DNA of 64,000 nucleotides from Paraburkholderia solitsugae (GTDB taxonomy: Bacteria; Pseudomonadota; Gammaproteobacteria; Burkholderiales; Burkholderiaceae), in NCBI RefSeq assembly GCF_013177695.1, contig NZ_WOEY01000159.1:78731-142730 (forward strand), read 5' to 3'. Under the pieces are notes generated by a model. It made no database searches, was not told the DNA's origin, and saw only the letters and a list, made by a program, of their open reading frames with translations. The position numbers were made by a program, and so were the translations under genes. Position 1 is the stretch's first letter, and the number at the start of each line of letters is the position of its first letter. Shown piece by piece: positions 26,237-36,073 of this stretch.

Positions 26237-27316
26237 TCAGGCGGCCACGCGCTCGACGCGCGCGATCCGTTCGCGGGTGGCCGGAATCAGTTCACGGCCG
26301 TAGTCGATGGCGTCTTCGAGCGGATCGAAGCCACGCACGAGGAAGGTCGAGACGCCGAGCGCGTAATACTCCGCGAGCGTTTCGGCGACCTGTTCCGGCG
26401 TGCCGACCAACGCGGTCGAATTCGAGCGCCCGCCGATTTCCTTGGCGACCCCGGTCCACAGTCTTTCGTCGACGCGGTCCGATTCACCGGATGCCGCGAG
26501 CAACCGCCGCGCGCCTTCGCTTTGCGCCGGACCGCCGACGCCGAGCCCTTGCGCCGCGCGCAGCCGCCGTGTTTCTTCGAGGATGTATTCCGCGCGTTCC
26601 CAGGCGGCCGCTTCGGTCGCCGCAAGAATGGGCCGGAACGACACCGAGAAGCGCACGGTGCGGCCGTGTTTTGCGGCTTCGGCTCGCACACGGGTGACCT
26701 GTTCGCGCACTTGCGCCTTCGATTCGCCCCATAGCGCGTAGACATCTGCATGACATCCGGCGATTTCGAGCGCGGGCGCCGACGCGCCGCCGAAGTACAC
26801 GGGGATATGGGGTTGCTGCACCGGCTTCACTTCAGAGAAGCCTTGTTCGAAGCGGTAGTACTGACCGTGGTGATCGAAGGGTTTCGCTTCGGTCCAGATG
26901 CGGCGCAGGATGTGCAGGTATTCGTCGGTGCGGGCATAGCGCTCGTCATGCGAGAGGTAATCGCCGTCGCGGCGTTGTTCGGCGTTGTCGCCACCCGAGA
27001 TGATGTGAACGGCGAGACGTCCGCCGGAATAGTGATCGAGTGTTGCCAACTGGCGCGCGGCGAGCGTGGGGGCGACAAAGCCCGGACGATGGGCGAGCAT
27101 GAAGTGCACTTTGCTCGTGACGCTGGCCGCGTGGGCGACGGTGAGGAGCGCGTCGGGGCTCGTCGAATGATGCGGTACGAGGATGCGGTCGAAGCCGGCG
27201 GCTTCGTGTGCGCGGGCGAATTGCTCGACGTAGTCGATGTCGATGATGGCACCTTGCGGTGCGTGGGTTTCAGACACCTTGCGGGTCTGGATCATGCCGA
27301 TGAATTCGATGGACAC
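26237..27316 (-). CDS. LLM-class FMNH2-dependent monooxygenase (alkanesulfonate monooxygenase, SsuD-like)
   Basis: A 359-residue luciferase-like TIM-barrel monooxygenase. The N-terminus IEFIGMIQTRKVSE, the LVPHHSTSPDALLTVAHAA block, a conserved HIISGGDNAEQRRDGDYLSHDERYART stretch and the C-terminal LVGTPEQVAETLAEYYALG match SsuD and its relatives. These use reduced FMN and O2 to split alkanesulfonates into aldehyde and sulfite. A GTG start at 27316 fits, with GGGAG upstream. It is the first gene of the minus-strand organosulfur operon. It needs a separate NADPH:FMN reductase, which is not in this window. Confidence 0.88.
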   Translation of the reverse strand: MSIEFIGMIQTRKVSETHAPQGAIIDIDYVEQFARAHEAAGFDRILVPHHSTSPDALLTVAHAASVTSKVHFMLAHRPGFVAPTLAARQLATLDHYSGGRLAVHIISGGDNAEQRRDGDYLSHDERYARTDEYLHILRRIWTEAKPFDHHGQYYRFEQGFSEVKPVQQPHIPVYFGGASAPALEIAGCHADVYALWGESKAQVREQVTRVRAEAAKHGRTVRFSVSFRPILAATEAAAWERAEYILEETRRLRAAQGLGVGGPAQSEGARRLLAASGESDRVDERLWTGVAKEIGGRSNSTALVGTPEQVAETLAEYYALGVSTFLVRGFDPLEDAIDYGRELIPATRERIARVERVAA

Positions 27317-27653
27317 GGGGTGTGTCTCCCAGGATGGTGTTTTTTGCCCGGCGGGGCGGTGGCTTTCTTGGCTGGATGCATTGCTCGGTTCGAGGGGTTT
27401 AAGGTAGCAGCGCTACATGCGGTTGTTAAATATTGATCGGACATATCTATATCGGGTTTGCATGTAACGGTTTTGGTTTTGCCTGCCCAGGCTGGGGCCT
27501 CCGCGGCGCTTTTTGTCTGTGCCCTCACGGTGTTGGCCTTTCCTTGATTACTTATTGGTTTATTAGCGTTGCCCCTGTGTCTGTTTGCCTACGGCGTTGG
27601 CCTTTCCTTGATTTGATATTGGATTATTAGCGTTGCCCCTGTGCGGGGCGGCA

Positions 27654-27686
27654 CTTACTTTCTTTGCCGCCGCAAAGAAAGATAAG
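27654..27686. repeat. Degenerate version of the arm hairpin, left arm of element B
   Basis: CTTACTTTCTTTGC faces GCAAAGAAAGATAAG across a CGCC loop. One unpaired base bulges the stem; it is the only imperfect copy of this hairpin in the window. Confidence 0.8.
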
Positions 27687-28172
27687 CAAAGAAAGCGGCT
27701 CAAACCGCTAATTCTTAAGCGGGTCCCCCGCACAGTCGCGGTAGTGGTCTATCTGGAATCCGTGTCCTCGCACATTCGGCGTTGGCGACAAAGCGCTCAT
27801 CAGTTCCCACTCCGCACTGCGTGCGTCGCGGACGGGTCTGCATGGGAAACCGTGGGGCTTCGTTCGCGCACGGCGGGGGCCATCGGCTTCGCCTCGACGA
27901 GGCAACCAAGCAATTAGAAGGCGAGGTCCGCAAGCGGCCGTGGTGCCGATCAAAATGCGAGAGCAAAACCGCAGCGGGCGGTTTTAAGAAGTACCGTTCG
28001 GCGCGCGCAGCGCCGGTTTAAGAAATGCGCTTCGGCGCGCGTAGCGCCGCCGGAAGTATGACTGCTGTGTCACTAACGCTGAATGTGCGGGAACACAGAT
28101 TCCAGATGCACCACTACCGTGGCTGCGCGAGGGACCCGCTTAAGAATTTGCGGTTTGAGCCGCTTTCTCTTG

Positions 28173-28207
28173 CCTACTTCTCTTTGCGGCCGGCAAAGAG
28201 AAGTAGG
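28173..28207. repeat. 15-bp stem hairpin, right arm of element B
   Basis: Perfect stem CCTACTTCTCTTTGC with loop GGCCG. Compared with copy A, position 8 changes T to C and its partner A to G, so the pairing is kept. Confidence 0.9.
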
Positions 28208-28496
28208 TGCCGCCCCGCACAGGGGCAACGCTAATAATCCAATATCAAATCAAGGAAAGGCCAACACCGTGAGGGCACAGACAAAAAGCGCCGCGCAGGC
28301 AAACAAACCAGGCAAAGCCCAACGCCGCAGGCATACAGACAAAAAGCGCCGCGCAGGCCCCCCCAGCCTGGACAGGCAAAACCAAATCCAAACCCTTCCA
28401 CGAACGTGGACATCCCCATGCCATCTGCAGAAAACCAAAACCTTTGCCACAATGCCCCATCGCGCGAAAGCGCCCGAAACATCAAATGAACAGAAA

Positions 28497-29492
28497 ATGA
28501 TCCCCTTCTCGGTCCTCGACCTGGCACCGGTCGCCGCAGGCGCCACCCCCGCAGACGCGTTCAGAAACACCCTCGATCTCGCCCAACACGCGGAAAACTG
28601 GCACTACCGCCGCTTCTGGCTCGCAGAGCACCACAACATGACCGGCATCGCCAGCGCAGCCACCGCCGTGGTGATCGGCCACGTCGCCGGTGGGACGAAA
28701 ACAATCCGCGTCGGCTCCGGCGGCGTCATGCTGCCGAACCACGCACCGCTCGTCATCGCGGAACAGTTCGGCACCCTCGCCTCGCTCTATCCCAACCGCA
28801 TCGACCTGGGCCTCGGCCGTGCCCCCGGCACCGATCAAAACACCGCCCGCGCGCTGCGCCGCGATCTGCAAAATAGTGCGGAGTCCTTCCCCGACGACGT
28901 CGTCGAGTTGCAACGCTATTTCGCCGACCCCGTGCCAGGCCAGCGCATTCGCGCCGTCCCCGGCGCAGGCCTGCATGTGCCGCTGTGGCTGCTCGGCTCG
29001 TCCCTATACAGCGCGCAACTGGCCGCGGCACTCGGTCTGCCGTTCGCGTTCGCGTCGCACTTTGCGCCCGATCACATGTTCACCGCGCTCAAGGTCTATC
29101 GCGAGCAATTCCGTCCGTCGGCAACGCTCGATAAGCCTTACGCGATGGTCGGTGTCAACCTGTTCGCCGCCGATACCAACGAAGAAGCGCGGCGTCTGTT
29201 CACGTCGCTGCAGCAACAGTTCATCAACCTGCGGCGCGGCACGCCCGGTCAACTGCAGCCGCCGGTCGAGCGGCTCGAAGCGTCGGAGATGGAGTTAAAC
29301 GGCGTCGCGCATTCGCTCGCCTGCTCCGTGATCGGCGATCGCGATGCGGTACGCGAAGGACTGCTGTCTGTCATCGATCAGACTGGCGCGGATGAATTGA
29401 TGCTGACCGCGCAGATCTACGATCACAAAGCGCGGCTGCGGTCGTTCGAAATCGGCGCGCAAGTACGCGAAGCGTTGAGCGCCAGCAAGTAA
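28497..29492 (+). CDS. Luciferase-like (LLM class) flavin-dependent oxidoreductase
   Basis: A 331-residue single-component-like LLM protein of the MsnO8/YvbT group. The N-terminus IPFSVLDLAPVAAG, the block HYRRFWLAEHHNMTGIASAATAVVIGHVA and LGLGRAPGTDQNTARALRRD are characteristic. Such proteins bind reduced flavin; substrates are rarely known. The ATG at 28497 was chosen because conserved sequence begins there; an in-frame ATG at 28452 would add 15 residues. It is transcribed away from the sulfur operon, with repeat element B between them, so joint regulation is uncertain. A terminator follows at 29511. Confidence 0.87.
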   Translation: MIPFSVLDLAPVAAGATPADAFRNTLDLAQHAENWHYRRFWLAEHHNMTGIASAATAVVIGHVAGGTKTIRVGSGGVMLPNHAPLVIAEQFGTLASLYPNRIDLGLGRAPGTDQNTARALRRDLQNSAESFPDDVVELQRYFADPVPGQRIRAVPGAGLHVPLWLLGSSLYSAQLAAALGLPFAFASHFAPDHMFTALKVYREQFRPSATLDKPYAMVGVNLFAADTNEEARRLFTSLQQQFINLRRGTPGQLQPPVERLEASEMELNGVAHSLACSVIGDRDAVREGLLSVIDQTGADELMLTAQIYDHKARLRSFEIGAQVREALSASK

Positions 29493-29510
29493 TAACGCCG
29501 GCCAGTAACA

Positions 29511-29552
29511 AAAAGGGCGGCCCCTTTCAGCAAAGGGCTGCCCTTCTTTTTT
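29511..29552. terminator. Bidirectional terminator
   Basis: A GC-rich stem (AAAGGGC...GCCCTTT, about 14 bp with one mismatch and one bulge) has A-runs on its left and a TTCTTTTTT tract on its right. It separates the converging LLM and alpha/beta hydrolase genes and can work in both directions. Confidence 0.85.
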
Positions 29553-29577
29553 CACCGATCGACTGGTTGCGTCAAAC

Positions 29578-30732
29578 TCACCGATTAGCCGGCACCGCCG
29601 CCAACCCATCTAGCAGCGCCTTATGAAACGCCTGCGGGTCCTGCATCTGCGGCGCGTGCCCCAACTCGGCGAATTCGACGAGCGTCGCGTGCGGAATCGT
29701 CTTCGCGGCAGCCTTGCCCAGTTCCGGGTAATGGCCGAGCTTCGCGCGCACCTCCGGTGGCGCGGCATCCTTGCCAATCGCGGTCGTGTCCTTCTGGCCG
29801 ATCAGCAAAAGCGTCGGCATGCTCAGGTGACCCAGTTCGTACACCACCGGCTGCGTGTAAATCATGTCGTATAGCAACGCGGAATTCCACGCCACGATCT
29901 GTTTGCCGGGGCCACGGTACATCCCCGCCAGCATCTGCACCCACGGTTCAAAGTCGGCGCGCCACTGGCCGGCGTAGTAGGTCGCCTGCTCGTAGCGGCG
30001 AATGCTGTCTGCCGTCGTCTTCAGCTCGCGCCCGTACCATTGGTCGACGGATAACGACGGGACGCCCTTCGCCTTCCAGTCCTCGAGGCCGATCGGATTG
30101 ACCAGCACCAGTTGCTGAGTCTGATGCGGATACATCAGCGCATAGCGGATCGCGAGCATGCCACCGGTCGAATGGCCGATGATGGTCGCGTTGCTCACGC
30201 CGAGCGATTCGAGCAGCGCATGCGTATTGCGCGCCAGTTGCTGAAAGCTGTACTGATAGTGCTCGGGCTTGCTCGATTTGCAAAAACCGATCTGGTCCGG
30301 CGCGATCACCCGATAACCGGCGTCGCTCAAACGGCGAATGGTCGCGTCCCACGTCGCCGCGCAGAAGCTCTTGCCGTGCAGCAACACGGCCGTGCGGCCG
30401 TTCGCGTGCTCCGGCTTGATATCCATGTACGCCATGTGCAGCGCCACGCCTTGTGACGTGAAGTCGTACTGCTCGACCGGCCCCGGATAGTTGAAGCCCT
30501 GCAACTCGGGGCCGTACGCCGGGCCGCTGTTGTCGACGGCTGCAGCCGGCGGCGCGCCGGCAGCAGCGGGACCCGGCTGACTGACAGGACCAACAGGACT
30601 AGCAGGATTAACAGGACCAACCGAACGATTCGAAACGGCCCCGCTGGCCGGCGCTGCGGCAAAAACACCTGGCTCGGCGGCTAGCGCACAGGCGCTCAAC
30701 ATGGCGAACAAAGACTGGCGGCGGAAATTCAT
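29578..30732 (-). CDS. Exported alpha/beta hydrolase
   Basis: A 384-residue alpha/beta-fold hydrolase. An N-terminal signal (MNFRRQSLFAMLSACALAA) and a Pro/Val/Gly-rich spacer (about 30-70) suggest export to the periplasm. The catalytic elbow is GHSTGG with Ser188; the oxyanion region is LLHGKSFCAATWD, the acid probably in LLLIGQKDTTAIG, and the histidine in ELGHAPQMQDP near the end. The substrate class (ester, epoxide or peroxide) cannot be told. It is divergent from glgC with 418 bp between. Confidence 0.88.
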   Translation of the reverse strand: MNFRRQSLFAMLSACALAAEPGVFAAAPASGAVSNRSVGPVNPASPVGPVSQPGPAAAGAPPAAAVDNSGPAYGPELQGFNYPGPVEQYDFTSQGVALHMAYMDIKPEHANGRTAVLLHGKSFCAATWDATIRRLSDAGYRVIAPDQIGFCKSSKPEHYQYSFQQLARNTHALLESLGVSNATIIGHSTGGMLAIRYALMYPHQTQQLVLVNPIGLEDWKAKGVPSLSVDQWYGRELKTTADSIRRYEQATYYAGQWRADFEPWVQMLAGMYRGPGKQIVAWNSALLYDMIYTQPVVYELGHLSMPTLLLIGQKDTTAIGKDAAPPEVRAKLGHYPELGKAAAKTIPHATLVEFAELGHAPQMQDPQAFHKALLDGLAAVPANR

Positions 30733-31150
30733 CGATCGTTTTCTTGCAAAGAGAAATCAACGGGAAGCATGCAGGCCGCGCGTGCTGGCAAACCAACGCC
30801 CGAACCCCGTTCGGAGCGGAGGATTCTACGACGCGCCGCCAGACTGTGCTGCCGCGCACGCAGGCTCATGGCGGCACCGGCCGGTGTGGCACGCATATTG
30901 CAGCGGTTCACTTCGCGCGCTATGTGTCGTGCCGCACGGAGGCGCTCGGTGCATGGGTTGATCTTGCGCAAGACGGGCGCGCGAGCCGCATCCGCACAAT
31001 TCAGACTATTCGCCCGCGGCAAATCAGTGCTAGAACTAGCAGACGGGCCCGCGAAGACGGACCCGCCTGGCAGCACGAATCAATGGCGGAGCGCAGCGGA
31101 ACAGAACCAGGCAAACAGGACATCCGGGGCATACTAATCAGGAGACAGAC
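30733..31150. other. Divergent intergenic region, hydrolase / glgC
   Basis: 418 bp between two divergent genes. Apart from the AGGAGA ribosome site of glgC at about 31139, no repeat, RNA gene or clear operator was recognised. It presumably holds both promoters. Confidence 0.5.
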
Positions 31151-32416
31151 ATGGAAACTCCGGCACGGCTGAACGATCTGCAACGCACCACCCTCGCCAT
31201 CGTCCTTGCGGGCGGACGGGGCACGCGGCTCGGGCCGCTCACCAACAAGCGCGTCAAACCCGCGGTGCACTTCGGCGGCAAATACCGGATCATCGACTTC
31301 GCGCTCTCCAATTGTCTGAACTCCGGCATCCGCCGCATCGCGGTCGTCACGCAATACAAGGCGCACTCGCTATTGCGCCATCTGCAGCGCGGCTGGGGCT
31401 TCCTGCGCGGCGAATTCGGCGAATTCATCGACCTCTGGCCAGCTCAGCAGCGTGTGGAAGGCGCCCACTGGTACCGCGGCACCGCGGACGCCGTGTTCCA
31501 GAATCTCGACATCATCCGCTCGATCCGGCCGAAATACGTGGTGGTGCTGGCGGGCGACCACATCTACAAGATGGACTACACGCGCATGATCGCGGATCAC
31601 GCGGAAAGCGGTGCGGATTGCACGGTCGGCTGCATCGAGGTGCCACGCATGGACGCCGTGGCCTTCGGCGTGATGGCGGTCGATGAAAACCGCCGCGTGA
31701 CCGGCTTCGTCGAAAAACCCGCCGATCCGCCCGCCATGCCGGGCCGCCCGGATTCAGCGCTCGCCAGCATGGGCATCTACGTGTTCAGCGCCGACTACCT
31801 GTATTCGCTGCTCGAAGAGAACATCTCGAGCGTCGATACCGACCACGACTTCGGCAAGGACATCCTGCCGCGCGTCGTCACGCAAGGCACGGCGATCGCG
31901 CATCCGTTCAGTATGTCGTGCGTGTCGTCGGACCCGAGCGTGGAGCCTTATTGGCGCGACGTCGGGACGATCGACGCCTACTGGGCGGCAAACCTTGACC
32001 TGGCCTCCACCATTCCGACGCTCGATCTGTATGACCGCAACTGGCCGATCTGGACGTATCAGGAACAGTTGCCGCCCGCCAAGTTCGTACGCGACATGAA
32101 AGGTCTACAAGGCTCCGGCAACAACCTGATCGTGTGCGGCGGCTGCGTGATTTCCGGCTCGCAGATTTCGCGCTCGGTGTTGTCGTCGAACGTGAAAGTG
32201 AGTTCGTTCTGTAATATCAATGAGGCAGTCTTATTGCCACAGGTCACCGTCGGCGCGAGCTGCCGGCTGCAGAAAGTGGTGATAGACCGTGGCTGCACCA
32301 TTCCGGACGGCACGGTGATCGGCGAAGATCCAGCGAGCGACGCCGAACGCTTCTATCGCACCGAGGACGGCGTCGTGCTGGTCACGGCCGAAGCGCTGCA
32401 GCAGAAGGGGACGTGA
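31151..32416 (+). CDS. glgC: Glucose-1-phosphate adenylyltransferase (ADP-glucose pyrophosphorylase)
   Basis: A 421-residue enzyme that makes ADP-glucose from ATP and glucose-1-phosphate, the committed step of bacterial glycogen synthesis. The N-terminal nucleotide signature is LAGGRGTRLGPLTNKRVKPAV, followed by the GGKYRIIDFALSNCLNSG motif. The catalytic domain has VVLAGDHIYKMDY, and the left-handed beta-helix domain starts near residue 310. An AGGAGA site precedes the ATG. glgA follows 105 bp downstream on the same strand, so the pair forms a glycogen operon. No branching enzyme or phosphorylase gene is in the window. Confidence 0.97.
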   Translation: METPARLNDLQRTTLAIVLAGGRGTRLGPLTNKRVKPAVHFGGKYRIIDFALSNCLNSGIRRIAVVTQYKAHSLLRHLQRGWGFLRGEFGEFIDLWPAQQRVEGAHWYRGTADAVFQNLDIIRSIRPKYVVVLAGDHIYKMDYTRMIADHAESGADCTVGCIEVPRMDAVAFGVMAVDENRRVTGFVEKPADPPAMPGRPDSALASMGIYVFSADYLYSLLEENISSVDTDHDFGKDILPRVVTQGTAIAHPFSMSCVSSDPSVEPYWRDVGTIDAYWAANLDLASTIPTLDLYDRNWPIWTYQEQLPPAKFVRDMKGLQGSGNNLIVCGGCVISGSQISRSVLSSNVKVSSFCNINEAVLLPQVTVGASCRLQKVVIDRGCTIPDGTVIGEDPASDAERFYRTEDGVVLVTAEALQQKGT

Positions 32417-32521
32417 TCCTCGCCGGGACGGCAAATCAGGCGGGCGGGCAAAGCCGCCGCCCGTCTTGCCGCGCAAGCAAAGCGTACGCACCCCCGCACT
32501 AACAGGAACGAGACCGAGCCT

Positions 32522-33982
<1,461 letters not shown>

Positions 33983-34215
33983 TCCCACCGCGTCCTTTTG
34001 ATGGTTCGACGCAACAATCGACGCAACAACGCGGGGCCGGATCAACTCGCGCGTGACAAACTCATGTATTGTTTCCTGAGTAGGCAGATCACGCGTTTTT
34101 CTTGCACCATCTGAAACAGCCATGCCGCTTCGGGCGCCCGGCCAAGGCCGGTTCGTGACCGCGGCCATCTTTCCGTTCTCATTGATCGCGCATGATCGCT
34201 TGCGCGGGCCACACC

Positions 34216-35082
34216 ATGACGAAAAACGTTCTGAGCATCCAGTCACATGTCGTCTTCGGACACGCCGGGAACAGCGCGGCCGAGTTTCCGATGCGCCGGC
34301 TCGGCGTCAACGTCTGGCCACTCAATACCGTCCAGTTCTCGAACCACACGCAGTACGGTCATTGGACCGGCGGTGCGATCGAGGCTTCGCAGATGGAAGA
34401 ACTTATCGAGGGGATTGGCGCGATCGGCATGCTGCCGCGCTGCGACGCCGTGCTGTCCGGCTATCTGGGCACGCCCGCGCAGGCGCAAGCGGTGCTGGAG
34501 ATCGTCAAGGCTGTGAAAGCCGCCAATCCGCGCGCGTGGTACTTCTGCGACCCGGTAATGGGCGCCACGAGCGGCTGCAAGGTCGAACCGGGCATCCAGG
34601 AATTTCTGGTGCGCACCATGCCGCAGGTGGCCGACGCGATGGCGCCGAACCACACCGAGTTGCAACGCCTGGTGGGCCGCGAGATCGAGACGCTCGAAGA
34701 AGCCGTGACCGCGTGCCGCGAGGTCATCGCCCGCGGACCAAAGCTCATGCTTGTCAAACATCTGCTCGACCGCAACAGCCCCGCCGACCGTTTCAACATG
34801 CTGGTCGTCACCGAGCGCGAGGCCTGGATGGGGCAGCGTCCGCTCTACCCGTTCGCGCGGCAGCCGGTGGGCGTCGGCGATCTGACGAGCGCGGTGTTTG
34901 TCGCGCGCACGCTGCTGGGCGATTCGATCCGCGCCGCCTTCGAGCACACGCTGGCCGCCGTGAACGCGGTGGTGAAAGCGACGTGGCAGGCTGGGCGCTA
35001 CGAGCTGGAACTGGTGGCCGCGCAGAACGAAATCGCGCAACCGCGTGAATGGTTCGACGCCTGGGTCGCGGAGACGGCGTAG
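34216..35082 (+). CDS. pdxY: Pyridoxal kinase
   Basis: A 288-residue ribokinase-family enzyme that phosphorylates pyridoxal to PLP in the salvage pathway; E. coli PdxY has 287 residues. The opening VLSIQSHVVFGHAGNSAAEFPMRRLG and the block NTVQFSNHTQYGHW are diagnostic. The C-terminal GVGDLTSAVFVARTLLG contains the GVGD variant of the catalytic GTGD motif. The start at 34216 (MTKNVLSIQ) is chosen by family alignment over the in-frame ATG at 34192. A stand-alone gene after glgA. Confidence 0.94.
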   Translation: MTKNVLSIQSHVVFGHAGNSAAEFPMRRLGVNVWPLNTVQFSNHTQYGHWTGGAIEASQMEELIEGIGAIGMLPRCDAVLSGYLGTPAQAQAVLEIVKAVKAANPRAWYFCDPVMGATSGCKVEPGIQEFLVRTMPQVADAMAPNHTELQRLVGREIETLEEAVTACREVIARGPKLMLVKHLLDRNSPADRFNMLVVTEREAWMGQRPLYPFARQPVGVGDLTSAVFVARTLLGDSIRAAFEHTLAAVNAVVKATWQAGRYELELVAAQNEIAQPREWFDAWVAETA

Positions 35083-35279
35083 GCGCCAGGCGCTCGGGCG
35101 CGGCTTAACATGCAGCCGTGCACCCCGCGTCAGTTGCTGGCCGGACCCATACCCGGCACGCGACCCACGTTTGTCAGCCGGGCGTCCTATAATGCGTGCC
35201 GCGTGGGCGAGGCAATCACCCGCCCGCACCGCATTTTTTCAGGTGTCCGGGCATCCGGCATTCAGCAGACGAGGCATCG

Positions 35280-35741
35280 ATGGACGGTTATATCCGCAGC
35301 GAGCGGGAAGAATTTTTTGAGCAGTTGTGCATGAGCGTCGACGCGGACGAAGCGCACGAACAGGAAGCGATCGAGTACTTCGAGAACCAGTTCGACCAGG
35401 CCGACTTCGATCCCGCCCAGTGGCTCGACATCGCGCTTTACTATTCGCCGGCGGTGGCGCGCGGCATCGTCGAGATGGTGACGCCCGACGACAAGGCGCG
35501 CAGCAACATCGCCGAAGTGATCGCCGACAACCTCGACATTTCGTACGGCGAGGACGACTGCCAGCAGTTCGCCGAGACCATCGAATTCGCGTTGAACAAC
35601 GGCGTGCCGGTGGACCTCGACCTGGTGCTGGACGGCTGCCAGCGCGCGATCGACGATCTCGACACCTGGGCCGACGAAGAGACCAAGGCGCCCCTCCTGC
35701 GTCTGCGTGAAGAGTTGCTGCGCCAGCAAGGCGAGCATTGA
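35280..35741 (+). CDS. Small acidic conserved protein of unknown function
   Basis: A 153-residue strongly acidic, mostly helical protein (MDGYIRSEREEFFEQL...). It has no signal peptide, no membrane segment and no catalytic motif I recognise. Codon usage and the very high Asp/Glu content are consistent over the whole length, which supports a real cytoplasmic protein. The ATG at 35280 follows an ACGAGG purine-rich stretch. A hairpin terminator follows at 35754. Similar orphan acidic proteins occur next to pdxY in related bacteria to my recollection, but I cannot assign a role. Confidence 0.72.
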   Translation: MDGYIRSEREEFFEQLCMSVDADEAHEQEAIEYFENQFDQADFDPAQWLDIALYYSPAVARGIVEMVTPDDKARSNIAEVIADNLDISYGEDDCQQFAETIEFALNNGVPVDLDLVLDGCQRAIDDLDTWADEETKAPLLRLREELLRQQGEH

Positions 35742-35753
35742 AGTTGTAGTTTT

Positions 35754-35776
35754 AGCCGGCGCGCTCGCGCCGGTTT
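35754..35776 (+). terminator. Hairpin terminator after the acidic protein gene
   Basis: CCGGCGC pairs with GCGCCGG across GCTC, followed by a short TTT. It is placed 12 bp after the stop codon. The rest of the 332-bp interval to the next gene shows no other recognisable feature. Confidence 0.5.
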
Positions 35777-36073
35777 CCTGAGCGGCTTCTCCGGGCCGCC
35801 TCGCCTTCGCTTCTTCAGCGCACAGGGCCATCCCCGTTCTTAAGCATATGCCGCAATCCGCACCCGCGTGCCGTCGCTGACAGGCCGCCAGCCTAAGCGC
35901 CGCGCGGCCTATGCCGAAATGCTCATTCAAAGCGCCGCGAACTGCCAAGACGGTCGCAAATTGGCTTTCTATATTCGCGCCAGATTGACCGGCATGTGAA
36001 CGCCACAGCGCGTCACTCCAACGTGACCGCCTTGCCGTTTTCACACCTGAAACTGTCGATGGAGAGAGAGACC

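Larger units (their letters stand above)
27475..28383. repeat. Inverted-arm intergenic repeat element, copy B
   Basis: A 909-bp gene-free element between two divergent monooxygenase genes. The outermost 23 bp of both ends (27475-27497 and 28361-28383) are inverted copies differing at one base, each starting GGTTTTGCCTG. Inside, the arms repeat the order seen in copy A: about 58-bp units, GCCCC/GGGGC hairpin, 15-bp hairpin, GCGG/CCGC and GCGGG/CCCGC hairpins, then the conserved GGAATC-type stretch. Both arms share CACGGTGTTGG, where A and C have CACGGCGTTGG. The left arm holds a partial internal duplication (27537-27580 copied at 27604-27640). The conserved core (about 27785-27900) matches A and C. 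Confidence 0.85.

Noticed and set aside
27782..28021. Short conserved-looking peptides from the core of the repeat elements (for example LISxHSALRASR and PTPHCVRRG)
   Set aside because: The same DNA gives similar-looking peptides in several frames; copy C has an indel in the segment that breaks every shared frame.
32417..32521. Attenuator hairpin between glgC and glgA
   Set aside because: The GC-rich inverted repeat has an internal bulge and no T-run; evidence is too weak.
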